From: JOPF133 sp052144935
GTDB lineage: Bacteria; Acidobacteriota; Terriglobia; Bryobacterales; Bryobacteraceae
Assembly: GCA_052144935.1 (NCBI GenBank)
Contig: JBKQPR010000237.1
Coordinates: 60,153 to 124,152 of the forward strand
DNA length: 64,000 nt
Direction: 5' to 3'
Part shown: positions 18,400 through 27,236 of the stretch, piece after piece
How positions within the stretch are numbered: position 1 is the first letter of the stretch
How the letters are laid out: each line of letters begins with the position of its first letter
Notes under the pieces: model-generated
Seen by the model: the letters and a program-made list of their open reading frames with translations, nothing else
Told to the model about the DNA's origin: nothing
The model's database searches: none
Translations under genes and position numbers: made by a program

Positions 18400-19675
18400 G
18401 AAAAAATCCTCCCTTATGTTTGAGATTATAACCGCTCGGAGGGGGGCCCTCCGGAGTTTCGTTTGGTTCCCCTGCGATTTCGTTCGGGTCGCCCGCCGGG
18501 ATCCCCTTTGGGCTGCCCCCTCGGGGTACTCCTGGGGTGCCCGCTACGCCCCGCCGCTTCAGATCGTAGCGATTCCCGCGCCAGCGGATGGAATTCCCGT
18601 AAGCCGAGGCAGCCAGCGCGCCCAACCACATCCAGGTGGCCAGCGGCGTCCACAAGGCATGTACCCAGGAGTGGCGGCGGAACCAGGCTTCGTGCTCCGG
18701 CAGGGCCGCCTTGGCGAGGATGGCGCGGTTGAATCCTTTCAACATGCCGGGGGAGAGCTGGGCGATGAGGGCCCACTCGGCCAGCCGGCTGCCCCTGAAC
18801 GACGCGATCGCGGAAGCCGCCATGCCTCCGCAATAGAAGATGTGCGCCACCAAGGCCTGCCGCCAGAGATCCGGCCGGTACACGCGGATAATGGTGAGCT
18901 GGCGGCGCGCCCAGGAGAAGAAGCGCCTCGCGGTGCAGCTTTCGAAGCATGGCGTGAGCGCGCCGGGGGCGTAGGCGATTCTCAGGCCGGCGGCGTGGAC
19001 GGCCGCGGAGAGCGCGCAGTCGTCGCTGACGGCGCCTTTCCAATACTCGGGAACGCGGGCTTCAAAGAACAGGTCTTTACGGATGGCCATGGCGCCGCCC
19101 CAGGCGAAGGGGTTGTCGCCGGGGCCCAGGAGGCCGGCGGACACCGCATCCCACACACTGCGCAGGAGGCTCCAGAAGCCCGGCGGCACCGGCGTGAACC
19201 AGCGGAAACCGGTGGAGGCGCCCACGCCTTCCTCTGCCAGCGGAGCGGCCAGCGCGCGCAGCCACCGCGGCGTTGGGCGGCCGTCGGAATCGGCAAAGGC
19301 CAGGATCCGGCTGCGTTTCCGTGCTGCTCGCACGGCCGCGGTCAGGTTCTGCACCTTCTCCCCGGTTTCGCGATCGGCGCCCTCGGCCAGCACGATTTTG
19401 ATGCGGCTCGGCAGGATCACCGGAGGAATATCGCCGGCGCTACGGGCGACGACGATCAGCTCATAGTCGGGGTAGTCGAGCGCGGCCAGCGCGGCCAGGT
19501 TTTCGCTCAGGCCCTCGTCGGGGCCTTTCACCGGCACGATCACGCTGGCGGGCGGGAGCTTCGCGGGGTTTTCTGCGAGGCGGCGCTCGACGTAGGCGGC
19601 GCGTTTGCGCTCGCCCCGCAGCGACAGGAACGCCAGAAGGAGCGCCGGAGCGACGAAAAACCAGTACCAGAACAC
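18386..19675 (-). CDS. family 2/21 glycosyltransferase (ceramide glucosyltransferase-like)
   Basis: 429 residues. An N-terminal membrane helix (FWYWFFVAPALLLAFLSL) precedes the GT-A domain. PPASVIVPVKGPDEGLSENL starts the fold, FADSDGRPTPRW carries the DxD-like site, SDDCALS the second acidic pair, and RRFFSWARRQLT corresponds to the QxxRW-type product-binding motif. More membrane helices follow at about 290-380. This arrangement resembles GT21/HpnI-type enzymes that glycosylate lipids. The last 50 residues are Gly/Pro-rich (GTPGVPRGGSPKGIPAGDP) and look like an inserted repeat rather than part of the family. 54 bp downstream of the LssY-like gene. Confidence 0.8.
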   Translation of the reverse strand: MFWYWFFVAPALLLAFLSLRGERKRAAYVERRLAENPAKLPPASVIVPVKGPDEGLSENLAALAALDYPDYELIVVARSAGDIPPVILPSRIKIVLAEGADRETGEKVQNLTAAVRAARKRSRILAFADSDGRPTPRWLRALAAPLAEEGVGASTGFRWFTPVPPGFWSLLRSVWDAVSAGLLGPGDNPFAWGGAMAIRKDLFFEARVPEYWKGAVSDDCALSAAVHAAGLRIAYAPGALTPCFESCTARRFFSWARRQLTIIRVYRPDLWRQALVAHIFYCGGMAASAIASFRGSRLAEWALIAQLSPGMLKGFNRAILAKAALPEHEAWFRRHSWVHALWTPLATWMWLGALAASAYGNSIRWRGNRYDLKRRGVAGTPGVPRGGSPKGIPAGDPNEIAGEPNETPEGPPPSGYNLKHKGGFFRGKG

Positions 19676-19729
19676 TGAAGAGTCAGGATAACAGGGCGGA
19701 AGGCGGGCCGATGCCGAAAACCGGCGTGC

Positions 19730-21802
19730 TTATTGCGGGCCGAGCGGCACGGGCGCCATAGGCGGCACAAGCGCGACGGGCGGCAGAGGTGCCGTGGGCG
19801 GCACAAGCGCCGCGGGAACGACGGTCGGCACGGGCGCCGTAGGCGCGATGGGCGGCGCCACCGCCACGGAGGCGACGGGCGGCAGGGGTGTCGTAGGCGG
19901 CACAAGCGCTGCGGGAACGACGGTCGGCACGGGCACCATAGGCGCGATGGGCGGCGCCACCGCGACGGAGGCGACGGGCGGCAGAGCCGTGGGCGGCACA
20001 AGCGCCGCGGGAACGACGGTTGGCACGGGCACCGTAGGCGCGATGGGCGGCGCCACCGCGACAGGGGCGACGGGCGGCAGAGATGCCGCGAGTGGTAGGA
20101 GCGTTACGGGGGCGACGGGTGCCACGAGCGCCATGGTCGGCAGGAGTGACACGGGCGCGGCGGGCGACTGGTGGGGCAGCGGTGCCATGGGCAGCCCAAG
20201 CGGCATGGCCGGCAGAGGCTCTGCAGGCGGCACAAGCGCCACAGGCGGCAAAATCGCGACGGGCGGCAGGGGCGCCACAGGCGGAACGGGCGCTACGGCG
20301 GCTTTGGCCAGAATCACGCCGCGCTGCTCCCGCGCCAGGCGATCGTTTTTCCGCTCCCTGGACCAATTGCGCAATGCCAGGAAGGCCATCCGGGCGCCGT
20401 CCGCGCTGCGCCAATACCAGTTGTCGCGCAAAAAGTGATTGCGCGCGGTGAGGGTCACGCGGCGGATGGAGCGGACCAGCAGCGGCTCCTGCGGTCCCGC
20501 CGGCAGAGCGGCGGCGAACTCCAGGCGCGGCGATTGGCATTCGTTCAGCACCACCACGGCCACCCGGCCATCGGTCGAGACGCCGCGGCGGTAATCGCCC
20601 TCGAAAGCCTGCGCCAGATTGGGGCGCGACACGTAGTACACGGCATCCATGCAGCCGGTGAAGCGCAGGTCGCTCACCACCTTGTCGCGCTCCAGGTCTA
20701 CCGCGTCCTCGATCTGGTGGGTGAATCCGAAAGGATGCACGGAAAATGTGGCCCCGATGTCGCGGGTGGCGGCGGATGCCCACACCTGGCGGCCCTCGAA
20801 TTCGGACGGCCGCTTCCAGAGGCGCAAGTGATGGCGCTTTTCAAAAGTATTGAGAGACTTTTGCAGGCCGAGATCCTGTTCGGCGCCATCCAGCAGCAGG
20901 GTGCGCATAGGGGCGTCCGCGTAGTTGTTTCGCTCGGCGATGGCGCGCATGGCGCCGAAGCCCGATCCCACGGAGTTGGGCTTCGATCCGGTCCAGCCGG
21001 CGGCACGGAAGGCGTTGGCAAGCTGCTCTTCCGATCCCACGAATGCCAGGTTCACCATGTCCATCGGCTGGCGCTGCCGCTTGGAATAGCTCCACGCGGG
21101 AAGCGCGGCCACCAGGTCGTTGAGGGAAGCCTTTTCCTCCGCGGAGGGTTCCGCATCGGGGCACGCGCCCACTTCGCCCAACTCGGCCGGGAACGTCACG
21201 TCCAGGTGCAGCTCGACGCCGGGACCGTATGCAATTTCGGGATCGGGAAAACGAAAGAAGGCGGTTTCCACGGCGAACAGCGGCAGCATGGCGGCGGGGT
21301 GGCCCATGATCAGGAAGGCCAGGCGTTCGCCGGCGCGATTGGATAGGGTGGCGGTGGCGCGAATCCCGTGAATGGCGCCGTGGGAGTCCACGCGCTCACG
21401 AGCATTGTCGATGGAGCGCAGGCGCGCCTCCACCGGAAATACGCGCCCATCCGGCAGCCGCAGCTCGGTGAAGTCGAAGGCCATGCCGGCGGTTTCGCGG
21501 ATCAGCCCGAGGCCTACTTTGTGGACCCGCTCCACGGTTCCCCGCACCATGACGCCTTCCGGCAGGGTGGAACCATCGGCGAAGCACACGCCGGTGGCCA
21601 CCAGGGCGGAAAGCGCCGCGCCGGATTTGGAGCTGTAAGAGGAAACCGGCGTGAGGAGGCGAGCCTCCACCGCGGTTGCCGGTGCGGTTTGCGCCACCAG
21701 CGGCAGTGCCAGCATCCAACCCAGGAAACCGCAGGTTCTCACGGACTGATTATCAGACGTTGCGGGATGTTCCTTCTGTTTCAAATTGACCAACTTTCCC
21801 AC
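19730..21802 (-). CDS. LssY C-terminal-domain protein with Pro/Ala/Val repeat tail
   Basis: 690 residues if the GTG at 21802 is used; a GTG at 21742 (VRTCGFLGWMLALPLVAQ) would put the signal peptide right at the start and is equally credible. Residues 50-220 are a beta-rich exported region. About 255-430 match the LssY C-terminal domain (DMVNLAFVGSEEQLANAFRA, AAGWTGSKPNS, HHLRLWK). From about 515 the protein becomes a Pro/Ala/Val-rich tail of 170 residues containing a three-fold repeat of about 31 residues. Such a tail could span cell wall or periplasm. It likely shares a transcript with the glycosyltransferase 54 bp downstream. Confidence 0.7.
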   Translation of the reverse strand: MGKLVNLKQKEHPATSDNQSVRTCGFLGWMLALPLVAQTAPATAVEARLLTPVSSYSSKSGAALSALVATGVCFADGSTLPEGVMVRGTVERVHKVGLGLIRETAGMAFDFTELRLPDGRVFPVEARLRSIDNARERVDSHGAIHGIRATATLSNRAGERLAFLIMGHPAAMLPLFAVETAFFRFPDPEIAYGPGVELHLDVTFPAELGEVGACPDAEPSAEEKASLNDLVAALPAWSYSKRQRQPMDMVNLAFVGSEEQLANAFRAAGWTGSKPNSVGSGFGAMRAIAERNNYADAPMRTLLLDGAEQDLGLQKSLNTFEKRHHLRLWKRPSEFEGRQVWASAATRDIGATFSVHPFGFTHQIEDAVDLERDKVVSDLRFTGCMDAVYYVSRPNLAQAFEGDYRRGVSTDGRVAVVVLNECQSPRLEFAAALPAGPQEPLLVRSIRRVTLTARNHFLRDNWYWRSADGARMAFLALRNWSRERKNDRLAREQRGVILAKAAVAPVPPVAPLPPVAILPPVALVPPAEPLPAMPLGLPMAPLPHQSPAAPVSLLPTMALVAPVAPVTLLPLAASLPPVAPVAVAPPIAPTVPVPTVVPAALVPPTALPPVASVAVAPPIAPMVPVPTVVPAALVPPTTPLPPVASVAVAPPIAPTAPVPTVVPAALVPPTAPLPPVALVPPMAPVPLGPQ
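19775..20080. repeat. tandem repeat, about 95-bp units, encoding the LssY-like tail
   Basis: Three near-identical units of 93-99 bp encode PPVASVAVAPPIAP plus VPVPTVVPAALVPPT. Further degenerate PPVAP steps extend to about 20310. The reverse strand of the same array gives a Gly/Thr/Ala-rich open frame that is only a mirror. Confidence 0.8.
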
Positions 21803-22006
21803 AAAATGTGTTCAAATACAATAGGTTATGGAAAATTAATGTGGCTGTGTGTGGAGATAATCCCCAGTCTGCCTTCGCGGCGCCCATCGGCGTCCCATGA
21901 TGTTTTTTGCAGAATCCCCTCGAATGTTTCCGCCGGCCCCCCTCCCCATCCCCTTGTATTTGGCGCTCAATAGACATAGCATTGAAGTCGAAGGCGGGAA
22001 TTTCAG

Positions 22007-22363
22007 ATGAGACTGTCTTTTGTAACTGCGTTCCTGGTAGCCGCGAGTTTCGCGAGCTATGGACAACAGGCGATGCCTCGCATGGCCTCGGTAGACCCGG
22101 ATAGCGGGAAAGCGGGGGATGTCATCGTCGTAACCGGCGAGAACCTGCAGAAGGACGCCGTCGCGAAGTTATACCTGACCGACGGCAAGAACGATACCCT
22201 AGTGGAGATCGTGGAACAGACCGCCACTACGATCAAGTTCAAGATTCCAGCGAAGGTTGCCAACGGACGGTTGGCTTTGATGGTGCTGACCGTCGGCAAG
22301 GACGCCAAGTACATCGAGCAGCCCGTCAAAGTAACCATCGGAGAACCGCCTACGCAGCAGTAA
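22007..22363 (+). CDS. small exported IPT/TIG-domain protein
   Basis: 118 residues. Residues 1-20 form a signal peptide (MRLSFVTAFLVAASFASYGQ). The rest is a single IPT/TIG immunoglobulin-like unit: PRMASVDPDSGKAGDVIVVT, GENLQKDAVAKLYLTDG, IKFKIPAKVANGRLALMVLT. TIG domains occur in cell-surface and binding proteins; a one-domain secreted form gives no functional clue. The 204 bp to the divergent LssY-like gene is AT-richer than its neighbours and probably holds both promoters. Confidence 0.8.
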   Translation: MRLSFVTAFLVAASFASYGQQAMPRMASVDPDSGKAGDVIVVTGENLQKDAVAKLYLTDGKNDTLVEIVEQTATTIKFKIPAKVANGRLALMVLTVGKDAKYIEQPVKVTIGEPPTQQ

Positions 22364-22706
22364 CATAAGGAGTTGTGGGGCGGGCAATGCTGCGGTGCCC
22401 TCCGGTTCCAGCCGGGGCCAGAGGTGCCATCAGGGCTCGGGGTGGGGCTGCCAAGCGTGGGGGTGCGCTCTGGGCCGAGTCCCCTTTCAGCGGGGCCACC
22501 GGGGGGGGCCGGATTCAACGTGGCGCCCCGGAGTCACAGGCCAGGCGGCTCTTGGCTGCGGCCGGGCCCCAAGGGGTACCACGCCTCCCTATCTCACGAG
22601 TCTGGCGACAATCCTCTCACGCCGCCCCTCGCGGCTAAAAGCGGCTGGGCCCAGAGGGCACCCCCCACGATTGGGCGCCCCCCTTTGCCTTGCGGTCCGC
22701 GAGGCG
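22364..22706. other. very GC-rich intergenic stretch with degenerate repeats
   Basis: No family similarity in any frame. The sequence is dominated by runs of G and C, with modules such as GGGCCCAGAGGGCACCCC (about 22649-22666) that recur in degenerate form elsewhere (near 18500, 29505, 33070, 41968). Open frames here are by-products of the composition. Confidence 0.5.
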
Positions 22707-23963
22707 TTACATTCTCCGGTACGGTTGGGAGAGATACTTTCTGGACTCCTGAGCCGCCTCGGCGTCGGGGGCATAAGAGATGGCTTTTTTGTAGGCTGCC
22801 AGCGCCTCGGTGCGCCGGTGCTTCATATCGTAGATCTGGCCCATGCGCAGCCAGGCCGAGACCCCCGTGTTGAGATCCATTTCATCGGACGCCGAGGCGG
22901 CCGCCACCTTCTTCATATTCTCCAGCGCGCGGTCCAGGTCGTTGTACCAGAACTGGATGATGCCTTCCTGGAAGTAAATCTTCTCCCAGGGAACGCGGTC
23001 GTATCCGGGAGTGTGGCTGGTTTTCAATTCCGCCACCTTCTCCACGGCTTCCAGGGCATGGGCCTTGTCGCCCGCCATGCTGTACATCTGTGAGAGTTCC
23101 AGGCGCAGGATGTAGTTTCGCGGAAACCGCTGGATCAGATCCTCCACCAGCGGCACGGCCAGGCGCGTGTGGTTCTCGCGGCGGTAGAGGGCGCACAGGA
23201 AGATGGTGGCATCCAGGCGGTTGTCGCGGCCGTGCGCGGCTACGTCCTGCACGGTGCGGATGCCCTTCTCCTTGTCGCCTCGGATCCCCACCAGGAAACC
23301 CAGCGCGCGGTAGCCCCAGGGCAAACTTCCGACAATGTAATCGTGCAGCCCCTGCACCAGCCGCGCATCCACATTCCGCGGATCCAGCTCGCTCACGCGG
23401 TTGTGCAGTTTGCGCGCGGCGGTGGCGTCCTTGAGCGAATCGTGCCAGGCCTTTTTCACCACCCAGTAATAGTTCGAGCGCAGGCCGTAAGCGATTCCCT
23501 CGGCATACATGGCGCCGGTATCGTTCGGGTTGGTTTTCAGGCGGGCCTCCGATAGGGCGATGGACCTGGACACCTCGTCCAGGAAGCGCTTCTCGGTCGA
23601 GGGCGAGGGGTTCAGTTTGGGCCGCCTGAAGAAGGAGTTGGTTCCCGACACCAGCTCGCTTTCGAGCGCCCCGTTGCGGTACATCTCCTGAAAGACGAGG
23701 GCCTGGGCCAGGTGATTGTGCAATTCCGGATCGTCCGGATGGAGCGCGATGGCATGTTCGAAATCGGCGATCGCCTCGGGGTATTCCAGGTTATAGAAAT
23801 GGTCATACCCGCGCGCGGCCAGGTCGTCCTGCGCCGAAAGCACCGGCACGAGCAAGGCCGCGGCCAGCGTTAAGCGGTAGAAGAAAAAGAGAATCGGCCA
23901 CAGATGAACACAGATGAACACCGATAAGACAGAAGAAGTTGTTTTTGTCTTATCGGTGTTCAT
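22707..23963 (-). CDS. exported TPR-repeat protein whose 5' end lies in a dispersed repeat
   Basis: Up to 418 residues. After a hydrophobic export segment (YRLTLAAALLVPVLSAQ) come TPR units: YDHFYNLEYPEAIADFEHAI, the middle region with RVSELDPRNVDARLVQGL, LRLELSQMYSMAGDKAHALE, and a last unit ending in YKKAISYAPDAEAAQESRKY. The first 23 or so codons, including the only ATG, are made of the inverted repeat at 23895-23982, so the true start is uncertain. Either a non-ATG codon near the signal peptide is used or the repeat now supplies the start. Role unknown; TPRs usually mediate protein contacts. Confidence 0.75.
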   Translation of the reverse strand: MNTDKTKTTSSVLSVFICVHLWPILFFFYRLTLAAALLVPVLSAQDDLAARGYDHFYNLEYPEAIADFEHAIALHPDDPELHNHLAQALVFQEMYRNGALESELVSGTNSFFRRPKLNPSPSTEKRFLDEVSRSIALSEARLKTNPNDTGAMYAEGIAYGLRSNYYWVVKKAWHDSLKDATAARKLHNRVSELDPRNVDARLVQGLHDYIVGSLPWGYRALGFLVGIRGDKEKGIRTVQDVAAHGRDNRLDATIFLCALYRRENHTRLAVPLVEDLIQRFPRNYILRLELSQMYSMAGDKAHALEAVEKVAELKTSHTPGYDRVPWEKIYFQEGIIQFWYNDLDRALENMKKVAAASASDEMDLNTGVSAWLRMGQIYDMKHRRTEALAAYKKAISYAPDAEAAQESRKYLSQPYRRM

Positions 23964-23982
23964 CTGTGTTCATCTGTGGCCG
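23895..23982. repeat. dispersed inverted repeat, family B
   Basis: Two arms of about 37 bases are perfect reverse complements. The left begins CGGCCACAGATGAACACAGA and continues through a second GATGAACACCG and GATAAGAC; the loop is a few bases with GTTG. The unit GATGAACACA is itself repeated in each arm. It overlaps the annotated start of the TPR gene and lies 26 bp from the end of queG. Confidence 0.9.
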
Positions 23983-24007
23983 ACTGTTCCTGCTCGTACT
24001 CATACCT

Positions 24008-25078
24008 CTATGGTAATTGCTCCAGCGCCCATTGCGCATGTTCCGCCACCAGCGGGTCTTGCGAGGCCGCCAGCCGTTCCAGCGCCGGGCGGTATTCCGG
24101 ACGCCGCTGGTTGCCCATGGCGATGGCCACATTGCGCAGAAATCCGCTGTGCCTGGCGCGCGTCACGGGAGTTCCGCCGAACAGCTTGCGGAAATCGGCT
24201 TCCGAAAGCTCGGCCATCCGATCAAGCGGCGGCGCAAACCAGCGCGGAGCGTAGGCCGCTTCCGAAGTCGCCGGCGCACGGCGGTTCCAGGGACACACGT
24301 CCTGGCAGATATCGCACCCGAAAACGTGCGCTCCCATGCCCGCCCGGTGCGCCTTCGGCACGGCGCCGCGCAGTTCGATGGTGAAGTAGGAGATACACAG
24401 CCGCGAATCGAGGGTGTATCCGTCGTCCGATGGGACCAAGGCCGCGGTGGGGCAAGCGTCGATGCAGCGCGTGCAGGAGCCGCAGCGGTCGGGCGGCTCG
24501 GTGTCCTCAGGTCCCGGCTCTATGGCCAGCGACACCAGCAACTCCCCCAGAAAGAACCACGAGCCGCGCTGCTGGTTGATGAGGCAGGTGTTCTTGCCGA
24601 TCCAGCCCAGTCCCGCCAGCCGCGCATAGGTCCGTTCCAGCAGCGGAGCGGTGTCCACGCAGATGCGCGCCTCCATCGCCCCGCCGGCCCGTTCGCGCAG
24701 CGCCCGTTCCAGGCGTTCCAGGCCCCCGCGCATCTCGCCGTGATAATCGCCGCCCCAGGCGTAGCGCGAGATCCAGGCGCGCCCAGGCTCGTCGAATTGC
24801 GTGGAATACGGCCACGGCGTGTTGTACAGCTTCCCCACCGAGATCACCGAGCGCGCCGGCGCCAGAAGCTGCCGCGGATCGTCACGCAGCGCGGCGCGGT
24901 GGTCCGTCAGGTAGCGCATTTCGCCCGCGTAGCCGGCCTCCACCCATTCGCGATAGAGTTCGCGGTCCTCGGTCGTGGCGGCGCGCGCCACGCCGGCCAG
25001 GTCAAAACCGCACTCCAGCGCCAGTTGGCGCACGGCGCCTGACGTCAAATCGGGCGAGGTCAAATCGCGCGAGGTCAA
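24008..25078 (-). CDS. queG: epoxyqueuosine reductase QueG
   Basis: About 356 residues if the TTG at 25078 is the start, which overlaps the stop of the upstream gene in TTTGA; a GTG at 25033 (VRQLALECGFDLAGVARA) is the alternative. QueG reduces epoxyqueuosine to queuosine in tRNA with cobalamin and two 4Fe-4S clusters. Cluster ligands are CGSCTRCIDACP and CDICQDVCPWN. WISRYAWGGDYHGEMR and GLGWIGKNTCLI are family signatures, and the last 60 residues form the HEAT-like tRNA-binding tail. The first codons consist of a three-fold 15-base repeat. Confidence 0.9.
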   Translation of the reverse strand: MTSRDLTSPDLTSGAVRQLALECGFDLAGVARAATTEDRELYREWVEAGYAGEMRYLTDHRAALRDDPRQLLAPARSVISVGKLYNTPWPYSTQFDEPGRAWISRYAWGGDYHGEMRGGLERLERALRERAGGAMEARICVDTAPLLERTYARLAGLGWIGKNTCLINQQRGSWFFLGELLVSLAIEPGPEDTEPPDRCGSCTRCIDACPTAALVPSDDGYTLDSRLCISYFTIELRGAVPKAHRAGMGAHVFGCDICQDVCPWNRRAPATSEAAYAPRWFAPPLDRMAELSEADFRKLFGGTPVTRARHSGFLRNVAIAMGNQRRPEYRPALERLAASQDPLVAEHAQWALEQLP

Positions 25079-26922
25079 ATCTCCAGCCCCACCTGCCGCA
25101 TCAGCTCGATCGCATTGCTCTTCCGCACCACCCCCGGGCGCATCAGGTAATCGAAATGGATCTGCCCGTTTTCGATATGGTCCTCGAAGTGAACGTTGGC
25201 GGCCCGTGCGCCCAGCACGCCGGTGATTTCGGCCAGCGCCAGGTCGTGGGTGGTGATCAGCCCGATGGCGCCGCGCTCCACCAGGCCGCGCACCAGCGCC
25301 TCGGCGCCGATCCGCCGGTCGTGCGAATTGGTGCCGTGCAGCACCTCGTCGATGAGGAACAGCACGGGGCGCCCGCCCTCGGTCAGATCCAGAATCTGGC
25401 GCAGCCGCAGAATCTCGGCATAGAACCGCGAGACGCCTTCCTGCAGCGAATCGACCAGGCGAATCGAGGCTCCCACCGATAGCGGCGAAAGGCTCAGCCG
25501 GCGCGCCCGCACCGGGGCCCCCGCCTGCGCCAGCACGCAATTCACCCCCAGCGTGCGCAGCATGGTGCTCTTGCCCGACATGTTCGATCCGCTCACCACC
25601 AGTACGCGCGGGCCGTCCCCGCCGCCCAGGCAGACGTCGTTGCGCACCAGGCGATCCGCGGGAATTAGAGGGTGCCCGATGCCCGCGGCCTCCAGGGCTG
25701 GGGGCCCGGCGGTGATTTCCGGATAGGGATCGCCGGGATTTTCGTAGGCATGGCTGGCCAGCGAACAGAGCGCCTCCATCTCGCCCACTGCCGTCAGCCA
25801 GCGCCGCACCACCGCGCCCGAGCGGCGGCGCCACTCCTCCACCGCCAGCGCCCAGTGCGGCGTCCACAGGATAAAGACCTCGGCCACGCGCAGGAAAACG
25901 TTGTCGCGCGAGTCCAGGTTCTGGATGATGCGCCCCAGCCGGGCGATCCGCTCGGAAGGCGGCGCGCCCCGGGGGCCCAGGGAGTCACCCAGCGAGTCGC
26001 CCAGGGCGGCCAGCCGCGACGAACGGAAGCGCTCACGCTCTAGCCGTTGCAGCACGCCGGAAAGAAGCTGCAGCTCGTGGGCGGCCTCTTCCACCGCGCC
26101 CACCACCCGATCCACCGCCGCGCGCTTGCGGTATAAGAAGGTGCCATTCACCAGCAGCACCACCAGAAACACGTCGCGCGAAAGCACCGCGGCGGGCTCG
26201 GAAATCTGCAGCAGGCCCGCCGAATGGAGCAGGGTGGCGATGGCGCCCGCGAAACCCGCCAGTCCAATGGCCGTGAAGACCCACAGCACCGGGCGGGTGG
26301 CCGGCGGCAGCAGCGAAGGCGCTTCGCCCCAGGCGGCCAGCGACGCGGGGTCCACGCCAGTGCGAGCCTCTTCGGCGACCACGGCCAGGTCCTCGCGCAA
26401 GTCCAGGCGCGGACGCAGCTCATCGACGGCCTGCTGGCGTTGCCCGATCGTGCCGGGGTCGGCCGGGGCCAGCAGCCAGCGCGCCAGGGTGTCCTCGCCG
26501 ATGTGCGTGCGCGCGGTCGAAAGCAGCTCGAACAGCGACCCCTTGCCGAACAGGTCCAGATCCTGGGCGTAGGGATGCGCGGGGTCCAGATAGCGGTCGC
26601 CGGTTTGGCCATGGCCGGCCCAGCGGCCCTCCAGGCGCGCCAGGCCGCCCTCGAAAAAGCGCGTGGCGCGGCCGAGGCGTTCGATCTCCCGTTCCAGGCG
26701 GTTGTGCGCCACCATCAGGGCCGCGAACATCGCCGCGGGCGCCACCACCCATACGATGGAGGAGGCCTGTTGCGCCAGCGCCAGCCAGACCAGCGCCAGC
26801 GCGCCGGCCACCGCCGCCAGGCGTCCGTAACCCAGCAGCCGCTGCCGCGCTCGGAGCGCCGTGATGGCGCGGCCCCGCTCGTCGCGCAGCCTCTGGTAGG
26901 CCGATCTGGCATCTTCCGGCAT
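25075..26922 (-). CDS. membrane-anchored MutS-family ATPase (MutS domain V)
   Basis: About 615 residues; the ATG at 26922 is chosen because GAGG precedes it, with an ATG four codons upstream as alternative. Two hydrophobic helices near residues 30-70 (VAGALALVWLALAQ, IVWVVAPAAMFAALMVA) and further ones at about 210-260 anchor it. The C-terminal 200 residues are a MutS ATPase: VVSGSNMSGKSTMLRTLGVN (Walker A), FLIDEVLHGTNSHDR (Walker B plus signature), ITTHDLALAE (H-loop). DNA-mismatch domain I is missing, so this is the MutS-like group of unknown role, not mismatch repair. An in-frame Gly/Pro insert (LGDSLGPRGAPP) interrupts the helical middle. Overlaps queG. Confidence 0.85.
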   Translation of the reverse strand: MPEDARSAYQRLRDERGRAITALRARQRLLGYGRLAAVAGALALVWLALAQQASSIVWVVAPAAMFAALMVAHNRLEREIERLGRATRFFEGGLARLEGRWAGHGQTGDRYLDPAHPYAQDLDLFGKGSLFELLSTARTHIGEDTLARWLLAPADPGTIGQRQQAVDELRPRLDLREDLAVVAEEARTGVDPASLAAWGEAPSLLPPATRPVLWVFTAIGLAGFAGAIATLLHSAGLLQISEPAAVLSRDVFLVVLLVNGTFLYRKRAAVDRVVGAVEEAAHELQLLSGVLQRLERERFRSSRLAALGDSLGDSLGPRGAPPSERIARLGRIIQNLDSRDNVFLRVAEVFILWTPHWALAVEEWRRRSGAVVRRWLTAVGEMEALCSLASHAYENPGDPYPEITAGPPALEAAGIGHPLIPADRLVRNDVCLGGGDGPRVLVVSGSNMSGKSTMLRTLGVNCVLAQAGAPVRARRLSLSPLSVGASIRLVDSLQEGVSRFYAEILRLRQILDLTEGGRPVLFLIDEVLHGTNSHDRRIGAEALVRGLVERGAIGLITTHDLALAEITGVLGARAANVHFEDHIENGQIHFDYLMRPGVVRKSNAIELMRQVGLEI

Positions 26923-26976
26923 GGTCACCCTCATTCTCTCTCGGATCGGTCCCGCTTTCAGTGCGGGCGTTCTTTC

Positions 26977-27225
26977 ACCACGGAGACACGGAGAGCACGG
27001 AGGAAGCGCGGAGAAGACAATTCTCTCTTTGCTTTTCTCCGTGCTTACTCTGTGCTCTCCGCGTCTCCTAAGAAACGAGAGAATCGACTGTTGGAAACAA
27101 AGGGGCTATACGTACGTGTTCTGGTCCCGAAAATGGCACGGTCGGAGGCACTGTTTCCTTCCCCACCAGACTGGGGCCCGCCCCAGTCAAGATGCTCCGT
27201 GGTGAGAGCAGCCCCGCGCTACCAT
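26977..27225. repeat. dispersed inverted repeat, family A, copy 2, apparently split
   Basis: The left arm CACCACGGAGACACGGAGAG and right arm GTGCTCTCCGCGTCTCC match copies 1 and 3. The outermost part of the right arm (CTCCGTGGTGAGAGCAG) is found only at 27195-27211. So about 120 bp (27069-27191) seems to lie inside the element. Confidence 0.6.
27069..27191. other. possible nested insertion within repeat A copy 2
   Basis: This stretch interrupts the right arm of the repeat. It contains a perfect hairpin, GACTGGGGC (27169-27177) and GCCCCAGTC (27180-27188), and no gene. Target duplications are not obvious. Confidence 0.35.
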
Positions 27226-27236
27226 GAAAAAGCCGC

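Noticed and set aside
19794..20438. + strand repeat protein (GGTSAAGTTVGTG units)
   Set aside because: Mirror of the Pro/Ala/Val tail encoded on the minus strand, which continues an established gene with export signal and LssY domain.
22373..22873. Several overlapping + strand open frames after the TIG gene
   Set aside because: Composition-driven Gly/Arg/Pro frames over degenerate repeats with no ribosome binding site or family.
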